DNA from: an uncultured Pelagibacteraceae bacterium
GTDB taxonomy: Bacteria > Pseudomonadota > Alphaproteobacteria > Pelagibacterales > Pelagibacteraceae
Length of the DNA stretch: 34,975 bases
Direction of reading: 5' to 3'
Assembly (NCBI GenBank): GCA_902609535.1
Contig: CACLSF010000008.1
Coordinates: forward strand, 1 to 34,975
Positions 1 to 7,150 of the stretch are shown here, piece after piece. Within the stretch, counting starts at the first letter, position 1, and each line of letters starts with the position of its first letter. The notes under the pieces were generated by a model that saw only the letters and a program-made list of their open reading frames with translations, did not search any database and was not told where the DNA came from. A program made the translations under genes and the position numbers.

Positions 1-394
1 AAAAGAAAATAACCATCCATCCATAATAGCGGTAGCTTGTTTATTAATTCATTCAGCAAGAATTGATGAGAATTATACTGATAAAGAAAAAAAAATTATT
101 AAAGATGCAATTATTGAAATGGGGGCTGAAACTGGAAATATTGATAAAGTAATACAAGATGCTGAGGAAAAAGAAAAAGACTCAAATCAAATTCTCGATT
201 TTACCAGAGAAATTAAAAATATTAATGAAGAGGACAAAAAAATCATAATAGAGGCTTTGTGGGATATTATATATTCAGATGAAGATGCTGATATGTATGA
301 AACAAATCTAATGAGAAGATTATCTGGATTACTTTATTTAGATCCAAAAGTTGTAGGTGATATTAAAGAGAAAGTTCGACAAAAAAAAACATGA
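1..394 (+). CDS. TerB-like protein, 3' part (start lies before the window)
   Basis: The reading frame is open from the first bases (frame of position 2) to the TGA at 392-394, so the gene begins outside the window and the ATG at 119 is internal. About 130 residues are visible. They form two helical repeats of the tellurite-resistance TerB type: an [20 protein letters not shown] stretch, then a matching [15 protein letters not shown] stretch with the acidic D-E-D pattern that defines the family. The protein looks soluble, with no signal peptide or membrane segment in view. TerB-like domains are thought to bind metal or act as scaffolds; most carriers are not involved in tellurite resistance, and I infer no specific role. 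The stop overlaps the fdxA start by 4 nt (ATGA), which implies translational coupling. Confidence 0.8.
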   Translation, partial: KENNHPSIIAVACLLIHSARIDENYTDKEKKIIKDAIIEMGAETGNIDKVIQDAEEKEKDSNQILDFTREIKNINEEDKKIIIEALWDIIYSDEDADMYETNLMRRLSGLLYLDPKVVGDIKEKVRQKKT

Positions 395-720
395 CATATT
401 TAGTAAATGATAAATGCATCAAATGTAAATTGATGGATTGTGTTGAAGTATGTCCAGTGGATTGCTTTTATGAAGGTAAAAATATGCTTGTAATTAAACC
501 CGATGAGTGTATAGATTGTGGCGTTTGCGAGCCAGAATGTCCAGTAGATGCTATAATATCTGACAATGATGATAGTGGCGGAAAATGGTTACAGGTAAAT
601 AAAAAATATGCTGACTTATGGCCAAACATTAATGAAAAGAAAGATCCACCTAAGGATCACGAACAGTTTAAAGATGTAAAAGATAAGTATGAAAAATATT
701 TTAAAGAAAATCTTGAATAA
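391..720 (+). CDS. fdxA: 7Fe ferredoxin FdxA
   Basis: A 109-residue soluble electron carrier with one [3Fe-4S] and one [4Fe-4S] cluster. The first motif has Cys9, Cys12, Cys17 and Cys21 followed by Pro. The second is the CxxCxxCxxxCP motif in [17 protein letters not shown]. By analogy with Azotobacter ferredoxin I, Cys9, Cys17 and the last Cys hold the 3Fe cluster and Cys21 joins the central cysteines on the 4Fe cluster. The tail with [11 protein letters not shown] is diagnostic of the FdxA family, and the length is usual. It follows the TerB-like gene with an ATGA overlap, and its last 32 nt overlap the start of carD. The redox partner cannot be deduced from this locus. Confidence 0.95.
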   Translation: MTYLVNDKCIKCKLMDCVEVCPVDCFYEGKNMLVIKPDECIDCGVCEPECPVDAIISDNDDSGGKWLQVNKKYADLWPNINEKKDPPKDHEQFKDVKDKYEKYFKENLE

Positions 721-1516
721 TAAGAGGTCCAAGAAAGCAGTTAAGAAAAAAACTAAAACTGTAAAAAAAATTGCAAAGGTTAAAAAATCTGTCAAAACTA
801 CTAAAGTCAAGAAAATTACTAAAGAATTAAGTAAAAAAAAAATAACAAAGAGTCTAAAAAAAAAAGATAAAGTTGAAGTCAAAACTGATCCATTAAGAAT
901 ACCTAAAAATAACGAGCAAAAACCTGAAATTAAAAAAGTAAAAAAGCAAGAAACAGAAAAAAGATTGTTTAAGGTTAAAGAATACGTTGTTTATCCAAAA
1001 CATGGAGTAGGACAGATTATAGAAACTAAAAAAATAAATATTGGTGGAATTGATGTTGAAACTTATATTCTAAAATTTGAAAAAGATAAGGCAAATGGAA
1101 TGGTGCCTGTAAATAAACAATCTCATTTACGACCACTAGCTACAATAAATCAGATAAATAAATGTGTAAGTATTTTAAAAAGTAAGCCGAAAATTAAACG
1201 ATCTATGTGGAGTAGAAGAGCCCAAGAGTATGAGGCTAAAATATCATCAGGTAAAATTTATGATTTAGCAGAGGTTGTAAGAGATCTAAATAAAGGGGAT
1301 GATATTATGATTGATCAATCTTACAGTGAAAGGCAATTATTTGAAAAGGCTTATGAAAGACTGCTTACTGAGTTTCATATAGTGATGGAATCGAATTTAG
1401 AAGATGCACAAAAAAAACTTGATAAGGCTTTAAAGAGAAATTTAGAAAAACAGGTACAGAAGGTTGAGGAAAAACCAGTAGCTGAAGAGCCAGTTAATCA
1501 AGAACTTACAGAATAA
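689..1516 (+). CDS. carD: CarD/CdnL-type RNA-polymerase-binding regulator with lysine-rich N-terminus
   Basis: A 275-residue protein in two parts. Residues 1 to about 91 are low complexity and extremely basic: I count 27 lysines in the first 60 residues. From about residue 92 a CarD_CdnL_TRCF domain begins ([17 protein letters not shown]), followed by the helical CarD C-terminal part ([15 protein letters not shown], then [10 protein letters not shown]) and an acidic tail. CarD/CdnL proteins bind the RNA polymerase beta subunit and stabilise open promoter complexes, notably at rRNA and housekeeping promoters. The ATG at 689 is the only in-frame ATG ahead of the domain and lies inside fdxA. The absence of stops across the basic extension supports its translation. 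Typical family members are about 160-170 residues, so the extension is unusual; it could add nonspecific DNA binding (inference). Confidence 0.9.
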   Translation: MKNILKKILNNKRSKKAVKKKTKTVKKIAKVKKSVKTTKVKKITKELSKKKITKSLKKKDKVEVKTDPLRIPKNNEQKPEIKKVKKQETEKRLFKVKEYVVYPKHGVGQIIETKKINIGGIDVETYILKFEKDKANGMVPVNKQSHLRPLATINQINKCVSILKSKPKIKRSMWSRRAQEYEAKISSGKIYDLAEVVRDLNKGDDIMIDQSYSERQLFEKAYERLLTEFHIVMESNLEDAQKKLDKALKRNLEKQVQKVEEKPVAEEPVNQELTE

Positions 1517-1554
1517 AAAAAAACGCTCCCCACGCAAGCGCCATGAGAAGCGTT
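1515..1554 (-). terminator. Intrinsic terminator of the small basic-protein gene
   Basis: Read on the minus strand, AACGCT (1549-1554) pairs with AGCGTT (1522-1527), enclosing a GC-rich loop. A run of nine Ts follows (complement of 1515-1523). It lies 22 nt past the stop of the 27-codon gene at 1577-1660. On the plus strand no T-run follows the hairpin, so it is less suited to ending carD. Confidence 0.7.
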
Positions 1555-1576
1555 ATCAGTTAAAAAGAATACTAAA

Positions 1577-1660
1577 CTATCTTCTTTTTTTCTTTTTAGC
1601 TTTTTTCTTAGCTTTTTTCTTAGTTTTCTTTTTAGCAGCTTTCTTTTTTCTTTTAGCCAT
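1577..1660 (-). CDS. 27-residue lysine/arginine-rich small basic protein
   Basis: ATG at 1658-1660, TAG at 1577-1579. The product is 27 residues: 17 Lys, 3 Arg, 5 Ala, 1 Thr and the initiator Met, starting MAKRKKKAAKKKTKKK. It resembles the lysine-alanine tails of histone-H1-like bacterial proteins. Signs that it is a real gene: a Shine-Dalgarno GGGAG seven nt before the ATG, a perfect -35 box (TTGACA) with a weaker -10 upstream, a leader hairpin, and an intrinsic terminator just downstream. It converges on carD. A plausible role is nucleic-acid or ribosome binding, by charge alone. I know of no named family, and at this size homology searches are weak. Confidence 0.7.
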   Translation of the reverse strand: MAKRKKKAAKKKTKKKAKKKAKKKKRR

Positions 1661-1681
1661 CTTTAGCTCCCTTTTTTTATA

Positions 1682-1702
1682 AACGAATCTTTATGATTCG
1701 TT
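1682..1702 (-). promoter_or_regulatory. Leader hairpin of the small basic-protein gene
   Basis: Perfect 8-bp inverted repeat AACGAATC / GATTCGTT with a 5-nt loop. From the predicted promoter, transcription would start only a few bases upstream, so the hairpin would sit at the very 5' end of the mRNA, about 20 nt before the start codon. It could protect the 5' end or act as an operator. Confidence 0.5.
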
Positions 1703-1711
1703 AATAAGTAA

Positions 1712-1740
1712 TTTTTATTTTTTTTGAATAGTTATGTCAA
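1712..1740 (-). promoter_or_regulatory. Sigma-70-type promoter of the small basic-protein gene
   Basis: Minus strand: TTGACA (1735-1740, perfect -35), 17-nt spacer, TAAAAA (1712-1717, 4 of 6 for -10). The rest of 1741-1849 is a very AT-rich spacer in which I see nothing definite. Confidence 0.6.
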
Positions 1741-1849
1741 ACATATAATTTTTTGAAAAAATAAAAAAATTATTTTTTTTTATTTTTTTTATGTAAATCA
1801 AAAAAAAGTTAAATAAATCGCTATTAATAAAGTGTTTTTTTAAAAAATT

Positions 1850-3550
1850 TTAATAAAGTTTTTCAAATTCATTTTTATATTTCTGAACAATTTTATATCT
1901 TTTAAGTTTTAAAGTTGGAGTTAGCATTCCATTCTCAATTGAAAATTTTTCGTTAATAATAAAAAATTTTTTTATATTTTCTATTCTAGAAAGATTTTTA
2001 TTTATATTTTCTAATTCTTTTTTAATTTGATCTTGTGATATATTTATATTGTCATCAGATAAAACTAATAAAGCAACCAAATATGGTTTATTATCTCCAT
2101 AAACAATTGATTGATCTATAAATTTGGAATTTGTCAATTCATTTTCAATTTTAACTGGAGAAATATTATCTCCACCAGGCGTAATCAAAATATCTTTTTT
2201 TCTGTCAGTAATTTTTAAATAACCATTCTCAAAAATTCCAATATCCCCCGTATGTAACCAACCATCTTTTAATACTTTCTTAGTTTCTTCTTCATTATTC
2301 CAATAACCCAACATTACATTTTCACCTTTAACCAAAATTTCTCCATCTGATGCTATTTTTACTTCATTACCTTTAAACGGTGGTCCTACAGTTTCAACCC
2401 TAATATCATTAATTGGGTTACAACTTACAACTGGTGAGGTCTCGGTTAATCCATAACCCTGTAATGTAGGTAGACCTATTGCATTTAAAAAAATACCAAC
2501 TTCTTTATCAAGTGCTCCTCCACCTGAAACGAAGGTTTTAAGCTCACCTCCAAATTGACTTTTGATCTTTTTTCTTACAATTTTTTCTAAAATAATATCA
2601 ATTAATTTTTCTAAAATTGTTAAAGGTTGTTTATTTATCTTTTTGGTTCCTAGTTCTAACATTTTTAATACTAGACTTTTCTTTAATCCTGTTGCTTTGT
2701 TAAAACTTGCATTAATTTTCTGAAATAAATTTTGATAAAATCTTGGTACTGCAGTCATCAGTTGAGGTTTACAATCATTCATATTTTTAATCAATTTTTC
2801 AATACTTTCTGCATAGAATATTTTTGCTCCAACACTTATTTGAACAAATTGAACAGTGTGCTCATAAGAATGTGAAAGAGGTAACCAAGTCAAGAATCTA
2901 GTCTGATATGTTAGCAAAGGTTTTAATATATCGAGTGCACCATCACAATTATTTAGAATACCACCATGACTTAAGATTACACCTTTTGGATTACCTTGCG
3001 TTCCTGAAGTATAAATAATGCAAGCTGGATCATTTCTGTTAATTGATAAGTTTGGGACACTTAAATCTTGATTATATAAATTAGAAAATAATTTATTAAC
3101 ATTAATATAAGTTTCGGAATTTATGTCTAATTCTTCAAAAGAAAATATTTTAACAACAAAACTTTTTCTTTTTATAATTTCTTTTACTTTATTAAATTGT
3201 TCTTGATTAGAAACAAAGATTAATTTTGGATTACAATTTTCAATTATATATTCATAATCCATCTCTGCATAAGTTGTATAGGCTGGAACAGTAATAGCTT
3301 CAGATAACATTACTGAAAGATCAGTAATAAACCACTCAGGTCTATTTTCAGATATTAATAAACATCTATCACCTTTATTTACGTACTTTTTAATTTCTGA
3401 TGAAAGTTTTTTAATTGATTGGAATGTTTTTTCCCATGTAAAACAATTACTTGTATCTTTTAAGGATGTTAAAAGAATATTATCTTTTTTTTGCTTTTTA
3501 TAATTAATAAAAAACAGTTCAACTAAATTATTAATATTTTTTGTACTCAT
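1850..3550 (-). CDS. fadD: Long-chain acyl-CoA synthetase (AMP-forming)
   Basis: A 566-residue ANL-superfamily enzyme that activates fatty acids to acyl-CoA through an acyl-AMP intermediate. Visible motifs are the phosphate loop IYTSGTQGNPKG (179-190), the A5 motif GYGLTETSP (365-373), the hinge region WLHTGDIG (431-438) and the A8 segment DRKKDILITPGGDNISP (449-465). The VSGGGALDKE stretch before A5 is typical of the long-chain FAA1/FadD15-like branch. There is no signal peptide; such enzymes are cytosolic or membrane-associated. The start codon is only 7 nt downstream of the CCA end of tRNA-Leu on the same strand, so it is probably transcribed with the tRNA. Chain-length preference cannot be read from sequence. 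Confidence 0.9.
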   Translation of the reverse strand: MSTKNINNLVELFFINYKKQKKDNILLTSLKDTSNCFTWEKTFQSIKKLSSEIKKYVNKGDRCLLISENRPEWFITDLSVMLSEAITVPAYTTYAEMDYEYIIENCNPKLIFVSNQEQFNKVKEIIKRKSFVVKIFSFEELDINSETYINVNKLFSNLYNQDLSVPNLSINRNDPACIIYTSGTQGNPKGVILSHGGILNNCDGALDILKPLLTYQTRFLTWLPLSHSYEHTVQFVQISVGAKIFYAESIEKLIKNMNDCKPQLMTAVPRFYQNLFQKINASFNKATGLKKSLVLKMLELGTKKINKQPLTILEKLIDIILEKIVRKKIKSQFGGELKTFVSGGGALDKEVGIFLNAIGLPTLQGYGLTETSPVVSCNPINDIRVETVGPPFKGNEVKIASDGEILVKGENVMLGYWNNEEETKKVLKDGWLHTGDIGIFENGYLKITDRKKDILITPGGDNISPVKIENELTNSKFIDQSIVYGDNKPYLVALLVLSDDNINISQDQIKKELENINKNLSRIENIKKFFIINEKFSIENGMLTPTLKLKRYKIVQKYKNEFEKLY

Positions 3551-3557
3551 AAATTCT

Positions 3558-3644
3558 TGGTGGGCAAAGAGAGAATCGAACTCTCACAGTATTGCTACTA
3601 TTGGATTTTGAGTCCAACGCGTCTACCAGTTCCGCCATTCGCCC
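3558..3644 (-). tRNA. tRNA-Leu (anticodon CAA)
   Basis: An 87-nt class II tRNA. The 5' strand GGGCGAA pairs with TTTGCCC at the 3' end (one G-T wobble), followed by discriminator A and an encoded CCA. The anticodon stem TTGGA/TCCAA encloses loop CTCAAAA with anticodon CAA (complement of 3608-3610), reading UUG. It has an extended variable arm and a GTTCGATTC T-loop. The D-arm has GGTAGACGC, as in bacterial tRNA-Leu. Confidence 0.95.
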
Positions 3645-3701
3645 AAAACTTTGCATATTTTAACTAATAGTATTAAATCATTTATTATATTAAAAGAAAA
3701 T

Positions 3702-4310
3702 ATGTTTAGAGAGCTGTATAATAAAACTATTAAACTAGCAGGTCATAAAAGATCCAAATCTATTTTGGGATTTATATCTTTTATTGAAAGTTTTATATTC
3801 CCAATACCACCCGATGTTTTGATAATTCCTATGACAATAGCTCGAAAACATGAATGGATTAGAATTGCATTAATAGCAACTATAGGATCTGTTTTAGGAG
3901 CTTGTCTTGGTTATCTTATTGGATATGTTTTCTTTAACGAAATTGGCCTTAAAATTTTTGAGATTTATGGTGTAGATGACGCTTCATTTTTAAAAGATAA
4001 AGTGTCTTCAGAAGGCGGTGTCATAGCCTGGATAACTCTCTTAGCTATTGCCGGTTTTTCACCAGTGCCTTTTAAGTTACTTACAATCACAAGTGGTTTT
4101 ATAAACTTTAATATTTTGTATTTTATTATCATTTCTCTTTTAACAAGAGGTTCACGTTTTTTTTTAATAGCATTTTTAGTTGGAAACTTTGGACCTGCAA
4201 TGAAAAAAATTATTGAAAAAAAACTTCTTAAGTTCTCAATCTTTTTATCGAGTATTCTAATTATTTTTGCTTATTTTATATATAAATTTTTAAATAATTT
4301 TATTAATTAA
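3702..4310 (+). CDS. DedA/YqaA-like membrane protein (VTT domain)
   Basis: A 202-residue integral membrane protein of the DedA (VTT/SNARE-associated) superfamily, YqaA subgroup. It opens with MFRELYNKTIKLAGHKRS and then the family signature FIESFIFPIPPDVLIIPM, followed by a glycine-rich segment (GSVLGACLGYLIGY), GFSPVPFKLLTITSGF, and a C-terminal membrane helix. DedA-family proteins work in membrane homeostasis, some as undecaprenyl-phosphate or phospholipid transporters; the substrate here is unknown. An ATG at 3651 would add 17 residues, but the family normally begins at the MFR chosen here. It is followed after 2 nt by dsbB. Confidence 0.85.
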   Translation: MFRELYNKTIKLAGHKRSKSILGFISFIESFIFPIPPDVLIIPMTIARKHEWIRIALIATIGSVLGACLGYLIGYVFFNEIGLKIFEIYGVDDASFLKDKVSSEGGVIAWITLLAIAGFSPVPFKLLTITSGFINFNILYFIIISLLTRGSRFFLIAFLVGNFGPAMKKIIEKKLLKFSIFLSSILIIFAYFIYKFLNNFIN

Positions 4311-4312
4311 AT

Positions 4313-4792
4313 ATGATTCTATTTCCAAATAGAAAAAATTTTTATCTGATTATTTTTTTTATCTCATTAATTTCAATAATTTCAGCGTTATACATTGAGT
4401 ATATATTACAGTATCAACCATGTAAGTTATGTATTTATCAAAGGTTACCTTACCTAGCTGCAATATTTGTAAGCCTTATTGGATTTAATTATTCTAACAA
4501 TGATCAAATTTTAATAGTTACAATTATATTATTTACTTTGAGCGCTATACTATCTGGGTATCATTTTGGAATTGAGAATAGTATATTTAATGAGCTTTCA
4601 GCTTGTACAAGTGGATCATCAGATATTTTAAATAAATCGAAATTACTAGAGACTCTTAATAAAAATATGCCTGTTAACTGTAAAGATGCTACTTTTAAAA
4701 TTCTTGGAATTTCACTAGCGGCAATTAATACAATTTTATCAATTTTAATTGTTGTTTTTTCTATTAGAACATTAATTTATGAAAAAAACTAA
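4313..4792 (+). CDS. dsbB: DsbB-family disulfide oxidoreductase
   Basis: A 159-residue inner-membrane protein with four predicted helices. The first cysteine pair, Cys37-Cys40, lies in QPCKLCIYQRLPY just after helix 1, matching the quinone-reactive CxxC and the following Arg of DsbB. The second pair, Cys98 and Cys123, sits in the second periplasmic loop (LSACTSG; PVNCKD). DsbB reoxidises DsbA and passes electrons to ubiquinone. No dsbA is in this window; a ubiquinone-synthesis gene (coq7) follows and overlaps its end by 14 nt. Confidence 0.9.
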   Translation: MILFPNRKNFYLIIFFISLISIISALYIEYILQYQPCKLCIYQRLPYLAAIFVSLIGFNYSNNDQILIVTIILFTLSAILSGYHFGIENSIFNELSACTSGSSDILNKSKLLETLNKNMPVNCKDATFKILGISLAAINTILSILIVVFSIRTLIYEKN

Positions 4793-5312
4793 TAAAAAAA
4801 AATTAGAAGAGTTTATAAGAGTAGATCACGCTGGAGAAAGAGGTGCCATTAAAATTTATGAGGGTCAACTGCTTGCCTTAAATACTATTGTAAAAAATGA
4901 TGATTTGAAACAAATTATTGGAGAAATGAAGAAGCATGAGGAGGAACATTCAAATTTTTTTGAGGATGAAATAGAAAAAAGAAATATCAAACCAACAAAA
5001 TTACTACCATTATGGGATTTGCTTGGACTAGGTCTTGGATTTGGTTCAACGATACTTGGAAAAAAAGCAGCGATGTTATGTACGGCCTCTGTCGAGGAGG
5101 TAATAGACGAACATTATAAAAGCCAAATTGACCAAATAGAGGGAGATGAAAAGGATTTAAAGGAAAAAATAATAAAATTTAGACAAGACGAATTAGATCA
5201 TAAAGATATAGCCTACGAGAAGGGTGCTACAAAAAAAGGTGTTTATTCAATTATGGATAAAGTGATTAAAACTGGTTCTAAGGTTGCTATAAAAATCTCT
5301 GAAAAAATTTAG
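4779..5312 (+). CDS. coq7: Coq7-type demethoxyubiquinone hydroxylase
   Basis: A 177-residue ferritin-like di-iron monooxygenase that hydroxylates the demethoxyubiquinone ring near the end of ubiquinone synthesis. Di-iron ligand motifs are visible: Glu20 in DHAGERGA, ExxH at Glu54/His57 (KHEEEHSNF), the EEVIDEHY helix near Glu106, and ExxH at Glu138/His141 (DELDH). The length fits bacterial Coq7, which lacks the mitochondrial leader. With ubiE and ubiB elsewhere in the window, this points to aerobic ubiquinone-based respiration. Its stop abuts the stop of the convergent HNH gene with no spacer. Confidence 0.93.
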   Translation: MKKTNKKKLEEFIRVDHAGERGAIKIYEGQLLALNTIVKNDDLKQIIGEMKKHEEEHSNFFEDEIEKRNIKPTKLLPLWDLLGLGLGFGSTILGKKAAMLCTASVEEVIDEHYKSQIDQIEGDEKDLKEKIIKFRQDELDHKDIAYEKGATKKGVYSIMDKVIKTGSKVAIKISEKI

Positions 5313-5897
5313 TTACGGTTCAAGTTCGACATCCCAATACAAATAGTCCATCCAACTTTTATGTAAAAAGTTAGGTGGAAAATTCTTTCCATTTTTATGA
5401 AGATCTTCTGTGGTAGGTTGAAAGGGCCATTGGTTTAATGTCATACCTGAGTTTTTTATTAGTCTTCCTCCCTTTTTAACATTGCAGGAAGAACAAGCTG
5501 TTACAACATTATCCCAATTAGTTTTTCCACCTTTTGATCTTGGAAGTAAATGGTCAAAAGTTAATTCATTTTTACTACCACAATATTGGCAGCTAAACTT
5601 ATCTCTTAAAAATACGTTAAACCTTGTAAAGTTAGGATTTGATTGAGGTCTAATGTATGATTTAAGAGCAATTACACTTGGAAGTTTCATACTAAACGAT
5701 GGACTTCTGATTTGTCTGTCATAATAACTAACAATAGAAACTCTATCTAAGAAAACAGATTTAATTGAATCTTGCCAGCTCCATAATGAAAGTGGATAAT
5801 AACTTAAAGGTCTATAATCTGCGTTTAAAACTAACGCTGGACATTTTTCTAGCGAAATATTTTGATCAGAAAGCTCAATCATAAACAAAACATACAT
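5313..5897 (-). CDS. HNH endonuclease family protein
   Basis: A 194-residue protein with an alphaproteobacterial N-terminal part (CPALVLNADYRPLSYYPLSLWSWQD) and a C-terminal HNH nuclease domain. Zinc-type cysteines are Cys103/Cys106 (CQYC) and Cys135/Cys138 (CSSC). The catalytic ββα core is TFDHLLPRSKGGKTNWDN, with Asp115-His116 and Asn130. This widespread chromosomal HNH family is not tied to an intron or phage; its cellular role is undefined, perhaps DNA repair. The start may instead be the internal ATG at 5882 (MIELSD); neither has a clear ribosome site. The next gene upstream ends 46 nt away. Confidence 0.85.
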   Translation of the reverse strand: MYVLFMIELSDQNISLEKCPALVLNADYRPLSYYPLSLWSWQDSIKSVFLDRVSIVSYYDRQIRSPSFSMKLPSVIALKSYIRPQSNPNFTRFNVFLRDKFSCQYCGSKNELTFDHLLPRSKGGKTNWDNVVTACSSCNVKKGGRLIKNSGMTLNQWPFQPTTEDLHKNGKNFPPNFLHKSWMDYLYWDVELEP

Positions 5898-5943
5898 TAA
5901 ATATATTTTTAATCAACTTTACTAATTGTATATTACGGATTTA

Positions 5944-6600
5944 TTAATTAATTATTTTTTTTTTGATAAAGTTTAATGCCGCACTTGATGCTTCTATAGG
6001 TATATGGTGATCACAGTTTTTAATCATTAAAGTTTCAATTTTAATTTTATTTCTGATGAAAAAATCTTCAGCTTCAAGTAAACTGTTTGGAGGGACGATT
6101 GGATCATTTTCACCATGTATCATTAAAATATTTGTTTTATTTTTAATTCTCGGAGAAAGGTCTTTCATATTTATGATTCTTCCAGAAAACCCTACAATAC
6201 AACTAAATTCTTTTTCTGATGTTAGACCAATATTTAATGACATCATGCATCCTTGACTGAAACCAGAAACACAAATTTGTGAATATTCTAAATTAAAATA
6301 ATTGCTTACTTCTGAAATATAACTGTTGAGAACATTTTCTGCCTTTTTTGATTCTTGAAGAGTATATTCTGGATCTTCATTATTTAAATCAAACCATTGA
6401 AACCCTGTGGGATTTATACTGCATACTTCATGTGCATCAGGACATAAAAAAACTGTATTTTTTAAAAATCTTTTCCAGTTTAAAGTAAGCATGCTGATAT
6501 CTTTACCGTCACCTCCATATCCATGAAGTAAAATTATAGCACTTTTAACTTCCTCGTTATTTTCTGGTTTTATTATTGTTGTATTTAATGAAAATTTCAT
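5944..6600 (-). CDS. Phospholipase/carboxylesterase-type alpha/beta hydrolase
   Basis: A 218-residue cytosolic serine hydrolase of the Abhydrolase_2 (carboxylesterase YpfH / acyl-protein thioesterase) family. Visible elements are the oxyanion segment LLHGYGGDGKD, the nucleophile elbow GFSQG with Ser115, the acid Asp166 in HGENDPIVP, and His198/199 in CDHHIP. The start is set at the ATG overlapping the tlpA-like stop (ATGA), giving MKFSLN; an in-frame start at 6618 would lie inside the upstream gene. It probably cleaves short-chain or lysophospholipid esters, but the natural substrate is unknown. Confidence 0.85.
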   Translation of the reverse strand: MKFSLNTTIIKPENNEEVKSAIILLHGYGGDGKDISMLTLNWKRFLKNTVFLCPDAHEVCSINPTGFQWFDLNNEDPEYTLQESKKAENVLNSYISEVSNYFNLEYSQICVSGFSQGCMMSLNIGLTSEKEFSCIVGFSGRIINMKDLSPRIKNKTNILMIHGENDPIVPPNSLLEAEDFFIRNKIKIETLMIKNCDHHIPIEASSAALNFIKKKIIN

Positions 6601-7127
6601 AAATTTTTTGGTAACCAATCAAGTAAAGATTGATCATTAAAGTCAATGTAACCAACAATTCTTCCAACCTCAAAACCATTTCTGTCTATTAGAATTGTTG
6701 TGGGTAATCCTCGCAGTTTAAAAAGCTGCGAAAATTCTGGTCCAGATCCTGTAAATATATCTAAATTCTTAATTTTGATTTCATCAAAAAACTGTTTAGA
6801 TTTATTATAACTTTCGCCACCAATATTTATTGGTATTATATTTATATTTTTGAATTCTTTTAAGGTTTTAAGTTTATCCAAAGATGGCATTTCTTTTTTG
6901 CAAGGAGCACACCAAGTGGCCCAGAAATTTATTATCAAGGGATTTGATTTATAATTATTTAAACTTACTTTTTGGCCATCAGATTTAATAAATTCTATAT
7001 TTTCAATTTTTTTCTTGTCTTTATGCACTATAAGATTCTTAATTTCTGGACGCTCTATTGAATATGAGACGCTAGATGATATTAAGTAAATTATTATTAT
7101 AAGATAATTAAAAAAAATGATTTTCAT
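6597..7127 (-). CDS. TlpA-like periplasmic thioredoxin-fold protein
   Basis: 176 residues. An N-terminal hydrophobic signal/anchor (about residues 3-22) is followed by a TlpA/ResA-like thioredoxin domain with active site WCAPC (Cys73, Cys76) in NFWATWCAPCKKEMP and the cis-proline region RGLPTTILIDRNG. Such proteins reduce disulfides in the periplasm, often for cytochrome c or copper-site maturation; no cytochrome genes are nearby to narrow this. Its start is only 23 nt from the divergent argH start, so promoters of the two genes must overlap each other or coding sequence. Confidence 0.9.
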   Translation of the reverse strand: MKIIFFNYLIIIIYLISSSVSYSIERPEIKNLIVHKDKKKIENIEFIKSDGQKVSLNNYKSNPLIINFWATWCAPCKKEMPSLDKLKTLKEFKNINIIPINIGGESYNKSKQFFDEIKIKNLDIFTGSGPEFSQLFKLRGLPTTILIDRNGFEVGRIVGYIDFNDQSLLDWLPKNL

Positions 7128-7150
7128 AAAATTTAGAACAATTAAATATC

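Noticed and set aside
616-882. Hydrophobic minus-strand reading frame of 88 codons
   Set aside because: It is the complement of the lysine-rich part of carD; AAA/AAG codons read backwards give Phe/Leu. There is no ribosome site and a supported gene lies on the other strand.
1741-1849. Possible terminator for fadD
   Set aside because: Only long A/T runs are present; no stable GC-containing hairpin could be found.
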